Assembly: GCF_000212355.1 (NCBI RefSeq)
Contig: NC_015496.1
Coordinates: forward strand, 1,996,501 to 2,060,500
Direction: 5' to 3'
Origin: Dokdonia sp. 4H-3-7-5
GTDB taxonomy: Bacteria; Bacteroidota; Bacteroidia; Flavobacteriales; Flavobacteriaceae
Length of the DNA: 64,000 bases
Below are positions 19,743 to 28,310 of the stretch, in pieces (the stretch's first letter is position 1; each line of letters opens with the position of its first letter). The notes beneath the pieces were generated by a model. The model did not search any database. It was not told where the DNA came from and saw only the letters and a program-made list of their open reading frames with translations. The position numbers and the translations under genes were made by a program.

Positions 19743-19900
19743 AAATGTTTATTTAAAGTCTATAAAAGTACACCATAAGAGTTGAGATTGTTGTTATGGT
19801 TTTGTTAATCAAAATGGGTCATATGTTATAAGCACTCGTCATTTAATCTATGATTGTCCTATTCTGTAATTATAAAATATCCTTATTATAACTAATAGGC

Positions 19901-19932
19901 AAAAAAAAGCCCTCTATAAATAGAAGACTTTT
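19901..19932 (-). terminator. Terminator of the NIF3 / coiled-coil operon
   Basis: On the minus strand, a 12-bp stem (AAAAGTCTTCTA / TAGAGGGCTTTT, with G-U pairs), four-base loop and T run, just after the coiled-coil gene. Confidence 0.8.
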
Positions 19933-19953
19933 TAATGTTGTAAGGAAAAGTGG

Positions 19954-20733
19954 TTAGAGCTTCTTAAAAAGCTTTACCATTTTCTCATGTTGCTCGTTTG
20001 CTAGTTCGCTATCTATTAAGATACGACCAGAATGCTCATCTGTGATAATTTTCTTACGTCCAGCAATCTCAACCTGTACTTGTGGTGGGATTGTAAAGTA
20101 AGATCCCCCAGATGCTCCACGCTCTATAGGTACAATAGCAAGGCCGTTACGTACACTAGAACGAATTCTCTTGTAGGCTTTAACTAAACGGTCTTCAATG
20201 TTAGTTTCATATTCTGCACTTTTAGCTAGAAGTGCTTGTTCTTCTTTCTCTGTTTCAGAAAGAATAGCATCTAGCTCGTTTTTCTTGTGCTTAAGGTGAT
20301 TCTCACGTTCTCCAAGGCGTTGCTTAGTTTGCGTGATAACTTCTCCTTTTTGCTCAATCTGTGCTTTATACTCACGGATATTTTTCTCTGCAAGTTGAAT
20401 TTCAAGTTCTTGGAACTCTACTTCTTTGCTCAAAGCATTAAACTCACGGTTGTTACGTACGTTTTTTTGCTGCTCAGAGTATTTTTTAATAGATGCTTTT
20501 GAGTCATCTATCTGGATTTTTTTAGCCTTGATAGAGTCGTCTACCAATTTTAAATCGTTTTCTAACTTCTCGATGCGCTTGTTAAGACCAGCTACTTCAT
20601 CTTCAAGGTCTTCAACTTCCAGTGGAAGCTCTCCACGTACATTGCGGATCTCGTCCACACGTGAATCTATAAGTTGTAAATCGTAAAGCGAGCGTAGTTT
20701 TTCTTCTACTGTTGCTTCTTTCTTCTTTGCCAT
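19954..20733 (-). CDS. Coiled-coil protein of the C4 zinc-ribbon (DUF164) family, Cys-less
   Basis: 259 residues. About residues 5-185 form long charged coiled coils; a C-terminal domain carries the family's IPPQVQVEIA and SGRILID landmarks. In family members with an intact ribbon, two CxxC pairs flank these (GACGGC and C-x2-C-GRI). Here they read GASGGS and TDEHSGRI, so all four zinc ligands are gone while the rest of the domain is conserved. The family is poorly understood and has been linked to nucleic-acid binding. The gene follows NIF3 by 3 bp, a common pairing, so the two are one operon. Confidence 0.85.
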   Translation of the reverse strand: MAKKKEATVEEKLRSLYDLQLIDSRVDEIRNVRGELPLEVEDLEDEVAGLNKRIEKLENDLKLVDDSIKAKKIQIDDSKASIKKYSEQQKNVRNNREFNALSKEVEFQELEIQLAEKNIREYKAQIEQKGEVITQTKQRLGERENHLKHKKNELDAILSETEKEEQALLAKSAEYETNIEDRLVKAYKRIRSSVRNGLAIVPIERGASGGSYFTIPPQVQVEIAGRKKIITDEHSGRILIDSELANEQHEKMVKLFKKL

Positions 20734-20736
20734 ACG

Positions 20737-21831
20737 TTAAAAATAGTTGATAGGATTGGTATTTTCCTCAGATAAAATGATTGCAAAAGTACTAATTTTT
20801 TCTGTAAGATAATCGCATATTAGGTTTTTCGTATATCGCTCACTTTCATAATGTCCCACATCGCACAAAAGGATGCGGCTTTCAGCTTGATAATAGTCGT
20901 GATATTTTAAATCTGAAGTAACTAGTACATCGGCTCCTTGAGCTTTTGCACTTTTGATGGCAAAGGCTCCGCTGCCTCCTAGTACGGCTATTTTCTTTAC
21001 AGGCTTACCCAACAATTGTGAATGACGTATACCACCTGTTTTAAATTGCGCTTTCGCGAAAGCTAAAAAATCCATTTCACTCATTTCTTTATCAAGCTCA
21101 CCTAACATACCCATGCCTACACTTTGTAGCGTATTTTCTAGTGAGGTAATCTCATATGCAACTTCTTCATAAGGATGATTTTCAAAAAGCGTTTGTAAAA
21201 TTTTAGACTTAAGGTGTTTTTCAAACGTAAGATGTATTTGTGTCTCTGGTTCAATATGTTTTGTGCCTCTACTCCCTATCACAGGGGTAGAGTTTTCATT
21301 TCCTTTAAAAGAGCCTTGACCTTTTACTTCAAAGCTACACTCTTCATAATTGCCTATACTTCCAGCTCCAGCTTGAAATAATGAATCAGTAACGCTCTTT
21401 ACAGAAGCGTGGGGAACATAAGTGGTGAGTTTGTAAATATGATGTTGTTTAGGGCTTAGAATCCTAGTATTTGATAGATTGAGGGCTTTGCACATCCCAA
21501 AGTTAACACCGTGTTCTACGTTATCTAATGCTGTGTGAATTGCAAAAATGGCAACATCATTTTTAATGGCCTTTTGAACTACTCTTTGTACATAGTTGCT
21601 TGATGTAAGCCTTTTTAATCCTGAGAAAATTATAGGATGAAAGCAAACAATGAGATTACATTTTTTTGCAATTGCCTCATCAACTACATTTACAAGTGCA
21701 TCGTGTGAGACAAGAATATTGCTCACTTCTTGGTAAGGGTCACCTACAAGAAGACCGACATTGTCAAAATCTTCTGCATAAGCAAGTGGTGCCCATTCAT
21801 TAATTAAATTACTTACATCTTGTACCTTCAT
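20737..21831 (-). CDS. NIF3-like dinuclear metal-centre protein
   Basis: 364 residues, the long form with an inserted PII/CutA-like middle domain (about 125-235). Metal-binding motifs are visible: VCFHPIIFSGLK and IFAIHTALDNV in the first half, and DVLVTSDLKYHDY and LLCDVGHYESE in the second. NIF3/YbgI proteins form hexameric rings with a two-metal site; the best-supported roles are GTP cyclohydrolase-like or metal-binding, and none is settled. A perfect palindrome encodes AFAKA (LAFAKAQFKTG) in the region joining insertion and C-terminal half. Divergent from lpxK with only 33 bp between the starts. Confidence 0.92.
   Translation of the reverse strand: MKVQDVSNLINEWAPLAYAEDFDNVGLLVGDPYQEVSNILVSHDALVNVVDEAIAKKCNLIVCFHPIIFSGLKRLTSSNYVQRVVQKAIKNDVAIFAIHTALDNVEHGVNFGMCKALNLSNTRILSPKQHHIYKLTTYVPHASVKSVTDSLFQAGAGSIGNYEECSFEVKGQGSFKGNENSTPVIGSRGTKHIEPETQIHLTFEKHLKSKILQTLFENHPYEEVAYEITSLENTLQSVGMGMLGELDKEMSEMDFLAFAKAQFKTGGIRHSQLLGKPVKKIAVLGGSGAFAIKSAKAQGADVLVTSDLKYHDYYQAESRILLCDVGHYESERYTKNLICDYLTEKISTFAIILSEENTNPINYF
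21050..21063. repeat. Palindrome GCTTTCGCGAAAGC, copy 5 (in gene)
   Basis: Perfect copy in the NIF3 gene, read as AFAKA (FLAFAKAQFKTGG), at the beginning of the C-terminal half. Confidence 0.9.
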
Positions 21832-21836
21832 AAGCG

Positions 21837-21860
21837 TAAAGATAAAAAATGATACCTTCG
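21837..21860. promoter_or_regulatory. Two -7-like boxes in the 33-bp gap between NIF3 and lpxK
   Basis: Rightward TACCTTCG (21853-21860) ends 4 nt before the lpxK ATG. Leftward TATCTTTA (21837-21844) ends 5 nt before the NIF3 ATG. Each is one base off TAnnTTTG. The gap is too short for ordinary leaders, so both mRNAs may begin at or next to the start codon and each -33 region lies in the opposite gene. Confidence 0.45.
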
Positions 21861-21864
21861 TTTT

Positions 21865-22875
21865 ATGAGAAAACTACGTCTCTTGTTATTTCCCGTTGCG
21901 GGAATTTATTATTTAGTTACGCTTACGCGAAATAAGCTCTATGACACCGGAATATTTAAGTCAAAAAAATATGATGTTCCAGTGATATGTGTGGGTAATT
22001 TAAGTGTGGGAGGAACTGGGAAATCCCCAATGACTGAGTTTGTAGTTCGGCTTTTACAGGATGATTACCGAGTAGCTACGCTAAGTAGGGGCTACGGACG
22101 AAAAACGAAAGGATATCTGGATGTTAATCCAGAAAATCAAGCAACTATGGTAGGTGATGAGCCATTGCAGTTTGCTCAAAAATTTAATAATATCCAAGTT
22201 GCAGTCTGTGAAGATCGTCAAACAGGAATCGAAACCTTGTTGTCAAAAGTTGATCCACCTGAAGTTGTAGTTTTAGACGATGCTTACCAGCATAGAAAGG
22301 TAGGGGCTGGGTTTTATATGCTATTAACAGCATATAGTGATTTGTATAGCAACGACTTCTTGCTGCCTGCTGGAAACTTAAGAGAACCTCGAGCTGGCGC
22401 AAGTAGGGCAGAGGTCGTAGTTGTAACTAAATGTCCAGAGAATTTAAGTTCACAAGAACAACTATCTATTGTTGATTCTTTAAATGTAAATAAAACTCAG
22501 CAAGTATATTTTTCAACAATCTCATATGATGAGAAGGTATATTCTGCTCTAGGGCCCGTACCGTTAAACCGTCTTAAGGTTAAAAAGGTTACGCTAGTAA
22601 CGGGAATTGCAAACCCTAAACCGCTGTCGGCGTATTTAGCTAGTCAAGGGTTGTCATTTTCTCATGAGGCGTATGGAGATCATCATAATTTTACAAGCTC
22701 TGAGATCGAAATGCTTGAAACATTAGATTGTATCCTTACTACAGAAAAAGATTATGTAAGACTTCGTCCTTTGCTTAAGATGAGGGACTTGTTCTATTTG
22801 CCTATAAAGGCGCAATTTCTGGATGGTGAAGAGTTGTTATCTGGAGAGATTAAAAACTTTGTCTCAGGTTTTTAA
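21865..22875 (+). CDS. lpxK: Tetraacyldisaccharide 4'-kinase
   Basis: 336 residues. LpxK phosphorylates the 4' position of the lipid A disaccharide at the inner membrane. An N-terminal hydrophobic helix precedes the P-loop in VGNLSVGGTGKSPMTEF; SRGYGRK, GDEPLQFA and VVVLDDAYQHRKV (Asp/His near the active site) follow, and TTEKDYVRL near the end is typical. Length is normal. A single gene between divergent NIF3 and a convergent histidine kinase gene. Confidence 0.96.
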   Translation: MRKLRLLLFPVAGIYYLVTLTRNKLYDTGIFKSKKYDVPVICVGNLSVGGTGKSPMTEFVVRLLQDDYRVATLSRGYGRKTKGYLDVNPENQATMVGDEPLQFAQKFNNIQVAVCEDRQTGIETLLSKVDPPEVVVLDDAYQHRKVGAGFYMLLTAYSDLYSNDFLLPAGNLREPRAGASRAEVVVVTKCPENLSSQEQLSIVDSLNVNKTQQVYFSTISYDEKVYSALGPVPLNRLKVKKVTLVTGIANPKPLSAYLASQGLSFSHEAYGDHHNFTSSEIEMLETLDCILTTEKDYVRLRPLLKMRDLFYLPIKAQFLDGEELLSGEIKNFVSGF

Positions 22876-22901
22876 AAGCAAGTAAATTTCAACAGAGCGT
22901 T

Positions 22902-25124
22902 TTAGCTAAGTACTTTGCTATTTCTAAGTCCGTTGTAGATTTTTTGGAAAAACTCTTCTACCTTATATGGTTTAGGGATAATGTCATTAAATCCAACAGC
23001 ATGGAATTCATCAATGTTTTCGTCTATCGTAACAGCGGTAAGTGCTAGTATAGGGATGTCTTTATCAAACAAACGAATTTGTTCTGTAGCTTCTATGCCA
23101 CTTATTCCAGGCATATGTATATCCATTAGAATAAGGTCAAATTTTTCTGTGCGTGCTTTTTCAACAGCAATCTCCCCGTTATCAGCTGTTTCGCAGGTGA
23201 TTTTGTTCTTTTCAAGAATCTTCCGAGTAATCATCTGGTTAATCTTATTGTCTTCTACTACAAGTATGTGACGATTCTCAAGGGCATTATAATCTATTTC
23301 GTACACGATTTCATTTGCATTTGCTTCACCTGGTAGTGTCTTGATCAAGTTGTAATTAAGATCAAATTTAAAAGTAGTTCCCTTGCCTAAGGTGCTTTCT
23401 AATAATATCTCGCTATTAAGTAGGTCTAGTAGATTCTTAACAATAGATAGCCCTAAGCCTGTACCGCCAAATTTTCTATTAATAGCTACAGAGCCTTGAG
23501 TGAAGTTTTGGAAAATTGTCTTTTGTTTCTTTTTTGAAATTCCTTCGCCATTATCTTCAATTTCAAAGTGTAGTTTAATGTCTGATTCGCCTTGGCTAAT
23601 CTTCTGTACGCGAACCCATACGTCACCATCTCGAGTGAATTTTATCGCGTTTCCTACTAGGTTGATTAGTACTTGAGAAATCATTAATGGATCTCCCAGA
23701 AGTTCTGTAGGGATATTTGGATCAAAGTCAATATGTAATTTATTTCCTTTATCTCTAGCAGATTTACCTAAGGCAAATAACACATCTTCAATACGTTTTT
23801 TAATGTTAAATGCTGTTTCTTCTACCTCTACTTTATTTGCCTCTAGTTTATTGAGGTCAAGTATGTTATTTATAAGGGAAAGTAGATACTCTCCAGAAAA
23901 TTTGAGAGAGTCAAGGTGCTTTTTCTGATCTTCTGTTGGGTTTTCAGAAAGGAGTAAGTGTGTTAATCCTGTAACAGCATACATAGGTGTTCGTAGCTCA
24001 TGCGTTATTGTGGACAAGAACTGGGCTTTTACCATGGACGCTTTTTCTGCATTATCTCTTGCAATTACAAGCTCTACGTTTTTAGCTTGCAAAAGCTCAT
24101 TAGCTTTTGCTCTAAGGTTGTTATTCTTGTATAATGATAAGGTAAGCAAGGCAAGGATAGAGCAGAGGGCAATACTGAGTACAAGTGTAAGTCTCATTGC
24201 TCTAGAGTTTCTATCCTCTTCGATTTCAATAGTTTTTTCTAGTCGTTTTACCATTTCATCAAGTTCTGGGCTCTCTGATGTAGGTAATGGAACGCTTGAC
24301 ACTGTGCTTAGTGTATTTTGATCTGTTGCCTGATAATATGATGTTAAATAATCATTAGCCTCTCTGTAGTTGCCTCGTCCTTGCGCAACAAGGTGCTTAA
24401 CTTTAAAAAGTGTACTATTTATGCTGGGATAATTATTAGAACTTAACAAAGATTCAACTTCTAATAATGTCTCATCTGCTTCTTCAAGTCTTCTCAATTG
24501 AGCAAGGCTTAATGCCTTATTAGTCAGGGCTTGAGTTTTTAGATAGTCACTTTTTTCATTTTTTGCGTATTCAATACTCTTATTGTAAGATGAAATGGCG
24601 TCTAGGTGACTTTCGCTATCTCTTAAAATGTCACCTTTTAACGTGTGTAGTTGGGCTTTAAGGTCGTCTCGATTACTGTTTTCTAGAGTTACAATACCAT
24701 TTGCAATATAGGTTAGAGCGGTTGTTGTATCTTTTTTTATAAGAGCGAGTTGAGTGGCTGTGATGTAACTCTGTCCTAAGAGATCGAGGCTTTTAGTTTC
24801 TTTCTGTAAAGCTATTGCGCGTTCGTTTTCAACAAGAGCTTTTTCGTAATCATTAAGTTGGAAATAAAGTTTTGCAAGAGTTCCAGATGCAAGACCTATG
24901 CGCTTTGTGTGGCCTATGCCAGTTGCAAGGTCTCTAGAATACTTTAGTATATCAATGGCTTGATTGTAATTGCGATCAGAAACTGCAATTACAGCTCGCT
25001 TAAGAAGCGAGTCTATTTTATCATTGGTAAGCGTTTCCTCTATATTCTCTCTTTCTTGGGCAATACTTATCACAGGATAAGAAAGAAAAAGCGCTATAAG
25101 AAAACGTACTAATAGCAAATTCAT
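22902..25124 (-). CDS. Hybrid sensor histidine kinase with TPR sensor and receiver
   Basis: 740 residues. A signal peptide (ends SIAQE) and about seven TPR-like helical repeats form a periplasmic sensor (about 30-300), followed by one membrane helix (near 310-335). The cytoplasmic part has a HisKA domain with phospho-acceptor His in STITHELRTPMY, an ATPase domain (NLVGNAIKFT, DNGEGISKK, GGTGLGLSIV) and a C-terminal receiver with phospho-acceptor Asp in LILMDIHMPGISG. No DNA-binding output domain is fused, so it must pass phosphate to a partner or act through the receiver. The signal sensed is unknown. Encoded 32 bp after GAPDH and possibly co-transcribed. Confidence 0.92.
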   Translation of the reverse strand: MNLLLVRFLIALFLSYPVISIAQERENIEETLTNDKIDSLLKRAVIAVSDRNYNQAIDILKYSRDLATGIGHTKRIGLASGTLAKLYFQLNDYEKALVENERAIALQKETKSLDLLGQSYITATQLALIKKDTTTALTYIANGIVTLENSNRDDLKAQLHTLKGDILRDSESHLDAISSYNKSIEYAKNEKSDYLKTQALTNKALSLAQLRRLEEADETLLEVESLLSSNNYPSINSTLFKVKHLVAQGRGNYREANDYLTSYYQATDQNTLSTVSSVPLPTSESPELDEMVKRLEKTIEIEEDRNSRAMRLTLVLSIALCSILALLTLSLYKNNNLRAKANELLQAKNVELVIARDNAEKASMVKAQFLSTITHELRTPMYAVTGLTHLLLSENPTEDQKKHLDSLKFSGEYLLSLINNILDLNKLEANKVEVEETAFNIKKRIEDVLFALGKSARDKGNKLHIDFDPNIPTELLGDPLMISQVLINLVGNAIKFTRDGDVWVRVQKISQGESDIKLHFEIEDNGEGISKKKQKTIFQNFTQGSVAINRKFGGTGLGLSIVKNLLDLLNSEILLESTLGKGTTFKFDLNYNLIKTLPGEANANEIVYEIDYNALENRHILVVEDNKINQMITRKILEKNKITCETADNGEIAVEKARTEKFDLILMDIHMPGISGIEATEQIRLFDKDIPILALTAVTIDENIDEFHAVGFNDIIPKPYKVEEFFQKIYNGLRNSKVLS

Positions 25125-25156
25125 AAGAAATTCTGATTATTCAACTGCAATATATA

Positions 25157-26158
25157 TTATTTTGTAGAAATCCGTAGTATTAAGTCAACTATTCTGCTAG
25201 AATATCCCATTTCGTTATCATACCAGCCTATAATTTTCACCATCTTACCTATAACAGATGTCATTTGTGAATCAAAAGTGCATGAGTAGGGATTTCCTAC
25301 AATGTCTATTGATACTATGGGATCTTCTGTATAAGATATAATACCTTTAAATCTTCCTAATGATGCTTTGCGCATAGCTTCATTAATTTTGATAATTGAG
25401 GTGTCTCTTTTTACATTGAATGTAATATCCGTGAGAGATCCATTTGGAACTGGTACTCGTATTCCACAACCACCTATTACATCAGAGAGATGAGGAAAGA
25501 TACTTGTTAAGGCTTTGGCTGCTCCAGTGGTAGTAGGTACAATACTTTGTCCTGCCGCCCGTGCTCTTCTTAAATCGCGGTGCGGTTGATCATGTAAACT
25601 TTGATCTGTTGTGTAAGAGTGTATTGTAGTTATGTAGGCTTGCTCCACACCACACAATTCGTCTATAATTTGCACCATAGGTGCAGCATTATTTGTAGTA
25701 CATGATGCGTTTGAAATAATAGTGTCGCTGTCTTTTATTTCATGATCATTTACTCCCATAACGATCATGGGTATGTCTTCGTCAAGTGGCGGCACACTTA
25801 AAATTACTTTAGCTGCGCCAGCACTTATATGTTTTTCAAGATCAATTCTAGTTTTAAATTTACCCGTACTTTCTATAACTATATCTGGAGATGTAACATT
25901 CCAAGGGATATTGTTTATCTCGCGCTCATTATATAGCGGGATAATTTTACCGTCTATAATGATAGTATCCTCACTATGTGACACCTCTTTTTTAAGAACA
26001 CCTTGAATACTATCGTATTTGAGTAGATGAGATAAAGTGCGGGCGTCTGCTAGATCATTAATTGCGACTACTTCCATTGCAGGATGCTCTTCAATAAGTC
26101 TAAACACAGTACGCCCTATGCGGCCAAAACCGTTGATAGCAATCTTAAGTGTAGTCAT
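25157..26158 (-). CDS. gapA: Glyceraldehyde-3-phosphate dehydrogenase, type I
   Basis: 333 residues from the ATG at 26158 (MTTLKIAINGFGRIGR). The open frame runs further back, but an upstream start would lie inside lipA. INGFGRIGR is the NAD-binding loop; the catalytic Cys lies in SNASCTTNN, with the later TTTGAAKAL and WYDNEMGYSSR. It oxidises glyceraldehyde-3-phosphate to 1,3-bisphosphoglycerate, or works in reverse in gluconeogenesis. Only 4 bp separate it from the lipA stop, so the two share a transcript, an unusual pairing. Confidence 0.96.
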   Translation of the reverse strand: MTTLKIAINGFGRIGRTVFRLIEEHPAMEVVAINDLADARTLSHLLKYDSIQGVLKKEVSHSEDTIIIDGKIIPLYNEREINNIPWNVTSPDIVIESTGKFKTRIDLEKHISAGAAKVILSVPPLDEDIPMIVMGVNDHEIKDSDTIISNASCTTNNAAPMVQIIDELCGVEQAYITTIHSYTTDQSLHDQPHRDLRRARAAGQSIVPTTTGAAKALTSIFPHLSDVIGGCGIRVPVPNGSLTDITFNVKRDTSIIKINEAMRKASLGRFKGIISYTEDPIVSIDIVGNPYSCTFDSQMTSVIGKMVKIIGWYDNEMGYSSRIVDLILRISTK

Positions 26159-26162
26159 GCTT

Positions 26163-27038
26163 TTATGTAAGGTGTTTCTGTGCTTTGTAAGAAGAGCGCA
26201 CGAGTGCACCACTCTCCACATGACGGAATCCCATTTCTAAACCAATCTTCTCATATTTCTGAAACTGATCTGGAGTGATAAATTGTTTTACAGGAAGGTG
26301 TTTTTTTGAAGGTTGTAAGTACTGACCTATTGTTACGATATCTAAATTAACAGATCGTAAGTCCTTCAAAGTTTGAATTACTTCTTCTTCAGTTTCACCT
26401 AAACCTAGCATAATACCAGACTTTGTACGCTTAATGCCGCTGTCTTTTAAATATTTTAAAATTCCAAGACTACGTTCATATTTTGCTTGTATACGCACTT
26501 CACGAGTAAGACGTTTTACAGTTTCCATGTTGTGAGACACCACTTCTGGTGCTACAGTCACAATACGATCCAGTAAATCTTCTCTACCTTGAAAATCAGG
26601 AATAAGAGTTTCTAGAGTTGTATTTGGATTCATGCGTCGTATAGCTTGTACAGTTTCTGCCCAAATTATAGTTCCCATATCCTTGAGGTCATCGCGATCT
26701 ACAGAAGTGATCACTGCGTGCTTAATGTCCATTAATTTAATAGATCGAGCAACTTTTTCTGGTTCTTCCCAATCTACTTGCTCTGGACGACCCGTTTTTA
26801 CACCACAAAATCCACAAGAACGAGTACATGTGTTCCCGAGAATCATAAATGTTGCGGTACCTTCACTCCAGCATTCACCCATATTTGGGCAACTTCCAGA
26901 GGTACATATCGTATTAAGACTGTATTTGTCTACTAGACTACGTAGGTCTTTATATTTCTTACCAGTAGGTAGTTTTACGCGAAGCCATTTTGGCTTTGCG
27001 ACGCGCTCTGGCTTAGTAATAGTGAGTTCTTCTTGCAT
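26163..27038 (-). CDS. lipA: Lipoyl synthase
   Basis: 291 residues. A radical-SAM enzyme that inserts two sulfurs into octanoyl groups on lipoyl domains. The auxiliary-cluster motif CTSGSCPNMGEC (C-x4-C-x5-C) precedes the SAM-cluster motif CTRSCGFC; the C-terminal RSSY element, which binds the auxiliary cluster, is present (LVRSSYKA). Full length. A -7 box 19 bp upstream and a palindrome before that separate it from birA, so it starts its own transcript with gapA downstream. Confidence 0.97.
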   Translation of the reverse strand: MQEELTITKPERVAKPKWLRVKLPTGKKYKDLRSLVDKYSLNTICTSGSCPNMGECWSEGTATFMILGNTCTRSCGFCGVKTGRPEQVDWEEPEKVARSIKLMDIKHAVITSVDRDDLKDMGTIIWAETVQAIRRMNPNTTLETLIPDFQGREDLLDRIVTVAPEVVSHNMETVKRLTREVRIQAKYERSLGILKYLKDSGIKRTKSGIMLGLGETEEEVIQTLKDLRSVNLDIVTIGQYLQPSKKHLPVKQFITPDQFQKYEKIGLEMGFRHVESGALVRSSYKAQKHLT

Positions 27039-27057
27039 AGCATTTTTTATAGCGTTA

Positions 27058-27065
27058 CAAAGATA
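27058..27065 (-). promoter_or_regulatory. Candidate -7 box TATCTTTG for lipA-gapA
   Basis: Exact TAnnTTTG match on the minus strand, 19 bp before the lipA ATG. Confidence 0.55.
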
Positions 27066-27088
27066 CTAAATAATGAATTGTGGGTTGT

Positions 27089-27108
27089 TACGCTTTCGCG
27101 AAAGCGTA
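27089..27108. repeat. Palindrome copy 6, 20-bp form (intergenic)
   Basis: TACGCTTTCGCGAAAGCGTA, a perfect 20-bp palindrome 3 bp after the birA stop and upstream of the lipA promoter box. It could end birA transcription, though no T run follows. Confidence 0.9.
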
Positions 27109-27111
27109 CTC

Positions 27112-27843
27112 TTAATATAACAATTGAATTTCCTTAAGATCGTATTCATTTACTACATCGTTTTCTTCTTGAAGCAGAAGTTTTCCAGACTCTGAAACAC
27201 CTTTGATTATCCCAACAAACTGACGTTCATCTACCGAAAGAAAAGTAGCAGGCTTGTCTTTTTTAAATAAGTGAGCTTCATAATCATTTTTGATGGTGTT
27301 GAACTCTCCTTTGAGAAGTAGGTCAACATAGTGATGAAATCTCTTGAGTAGTAGCGATAAAATTTCTTCTAACTCAAAATGAATTCCAGTTCTTGATTTT
27401 ATAGAGGTGGCGCGAGGTACATTCTCCCACTGTGTCTGATTAACATTAAGTCCTACACCTAAGATCATTGCGTCAAGTTGCCCGCCTTTTATGACACTCT
27501 CTATAAGTATGCCGCATATTTTGTCGTTATCTGTCAATATGTCGTTTGGCCATTTGACACGAACATTTTTTATTAGAAGTTGAGATAACACATCTTTAAC
27601 AGCAAGGGAAGCTGCCATAAGGGCATAAAATTGTTCATCAATGGTAATTCGCTTTACTTTTCTAAAGACGCTGAAAGTTAGGTTTTTACCACTCTCTGTT
27701 TGCCATTGAGTGCCCATTTGTCCTCGTCCAGCGGTTTGTTCTAATGCCCAGACTACGATGTCTTCCTCTGCGTTTTCTTCTTTGGAAATACGTTTGAGGT
27801 AATCATTAGTCGAGTCAATGGTATGAAGTTTGTCTATGCGCAT
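27112..27843 (-). CDS. birA: Biotin-[acetyl-CoA carboxylase] ligase
   Basis: 243 residues. It activates biotin with ATP and attaches it to the carrier protein of biotin-dependent carboxylases. TAGRGQMGTQWQTESGKNLT is the biotinyl-AMP loop (GRGxxG), VKWPNDIL the catalytic segment, and CGILIE and GLNVN follow. There is no N-terminal helix-turn-helix, so it is the monofunctional type that does not repress biotin genes. Divergent from rsfS. Its substrate family is represented here by accA at 46.9 kb. Confidence 0.95.
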   Translation of the reverse strand: MRIDKLHTIDSTNDYLKRISKEENAEEDIVVWALEQTAGRGQMGTQWQTESGKNLTFSVFRKVKRITIDEQFYALMAASLAVKDVLSQLLIKNVRVKWPNDILTDNDKICGILIESVIKGGQLDAMILGVGLNVNQTQWENVPRATSIKSRTGIHFELEEILSLLLKRFHHYVDLLLKGEFNTIKNDYEAHLFKKDKPATFLSVDERQFVGIIKGVSESGKLLLQEENDVVNEYDLKEIQLLY

Positions 27844-27889
27844 ATGTAAAACACCCAGTCTAAACTTGTGTTAAGACCGCAGAGTAACG

Positions 27890-27908
27890 TAAATTTGTAA
27901 TAACTTTG
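27890..27908 (+). promoter_or_regulatory. Two overlapping candidate -7 boxes for rsfS-ftsH
   Basis: TAAATTTG (27890-27897) and TAACTTTG (27901-27908) both fit TAnnTTTG. The first has a TTG 21 bp upstream (27866). The second overlaps a spurious in-frame TTG, which supports using the later ATG at 27927 as the rsfS start. Confidence 0.55.
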
Positions 27909-27926
27909 TGTAAATTAAAGAATTTA

Positions 27927-28298
27927 ATGGTAAATAAGGAAAAGAATACAGATCAATTAATTGCTAAGATTGTCGAGGGAATTGAAGATGTGAAGGGACA
28001 GAATATTGATATACTGGACCTTAGAGATATAGAAAATACGGTTTGTGATTATTTTATCATATGTGATGGAACATCAAACACGCAAGTGGGAGCTATCGTA
28101 AGTTCCATACAAAAAACTGCTAGTAAGGCTTTGCAAGAAAAAGCATGGCATATAGAGGGTATGGAAAATCAAGAATGGGTGCTCATGGACTACGTTAATG
28201 TAGTTGTTCATGTTTTTCAAAAGCACATACGTGAATTCTATGATATAGAAAGTCTTTGGGGTGACGCAAAGATTATTACAATCCCATCAGATTATTAA
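27927..28298 (+). CDS. rsfS: Ribosomal silencing factor RsfS
   Basis: 123 residues from the ATG at 27927; an upstream in-frame TTG overlaps the promoter box and is rejected. RsfS binds L14 on the large ribosomal subunit and blocks subunit joining in starved cells. Typical segments are VCDYFIICDGTSNTQVGAI, AWHIEGMENQEWVLMDYVNVVVHVF and REFYDIESLWGDA. It is followed 12 bp later by ftsH. Confidence 0.95.
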   Translation: MVNKEKNTDQLIAKIVEGIEDVKGQNIDILDLRDIENTVCDYFIICDGTSNTQVGAIVSSIQKTASKALQEKAWHIEGMENQEWVLMDYVNVVVHVFQKHIREFYDIESLWGDAKIITIPSDY

Positions 28299-28310
28299 AA
28301 AAAAGATTAA

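Noticed and set aside
21918-21931. GCTTACGCGAAATA in lpxK, resembling the palindrome
   Set aside because: Too many changes from the core; likely chance.
27906-27926. TTG start giving rsfS seven more residues
   Set aside because: The TTG overlaps the TAACTTTG promoter box; ATG at 27927 fits family length.
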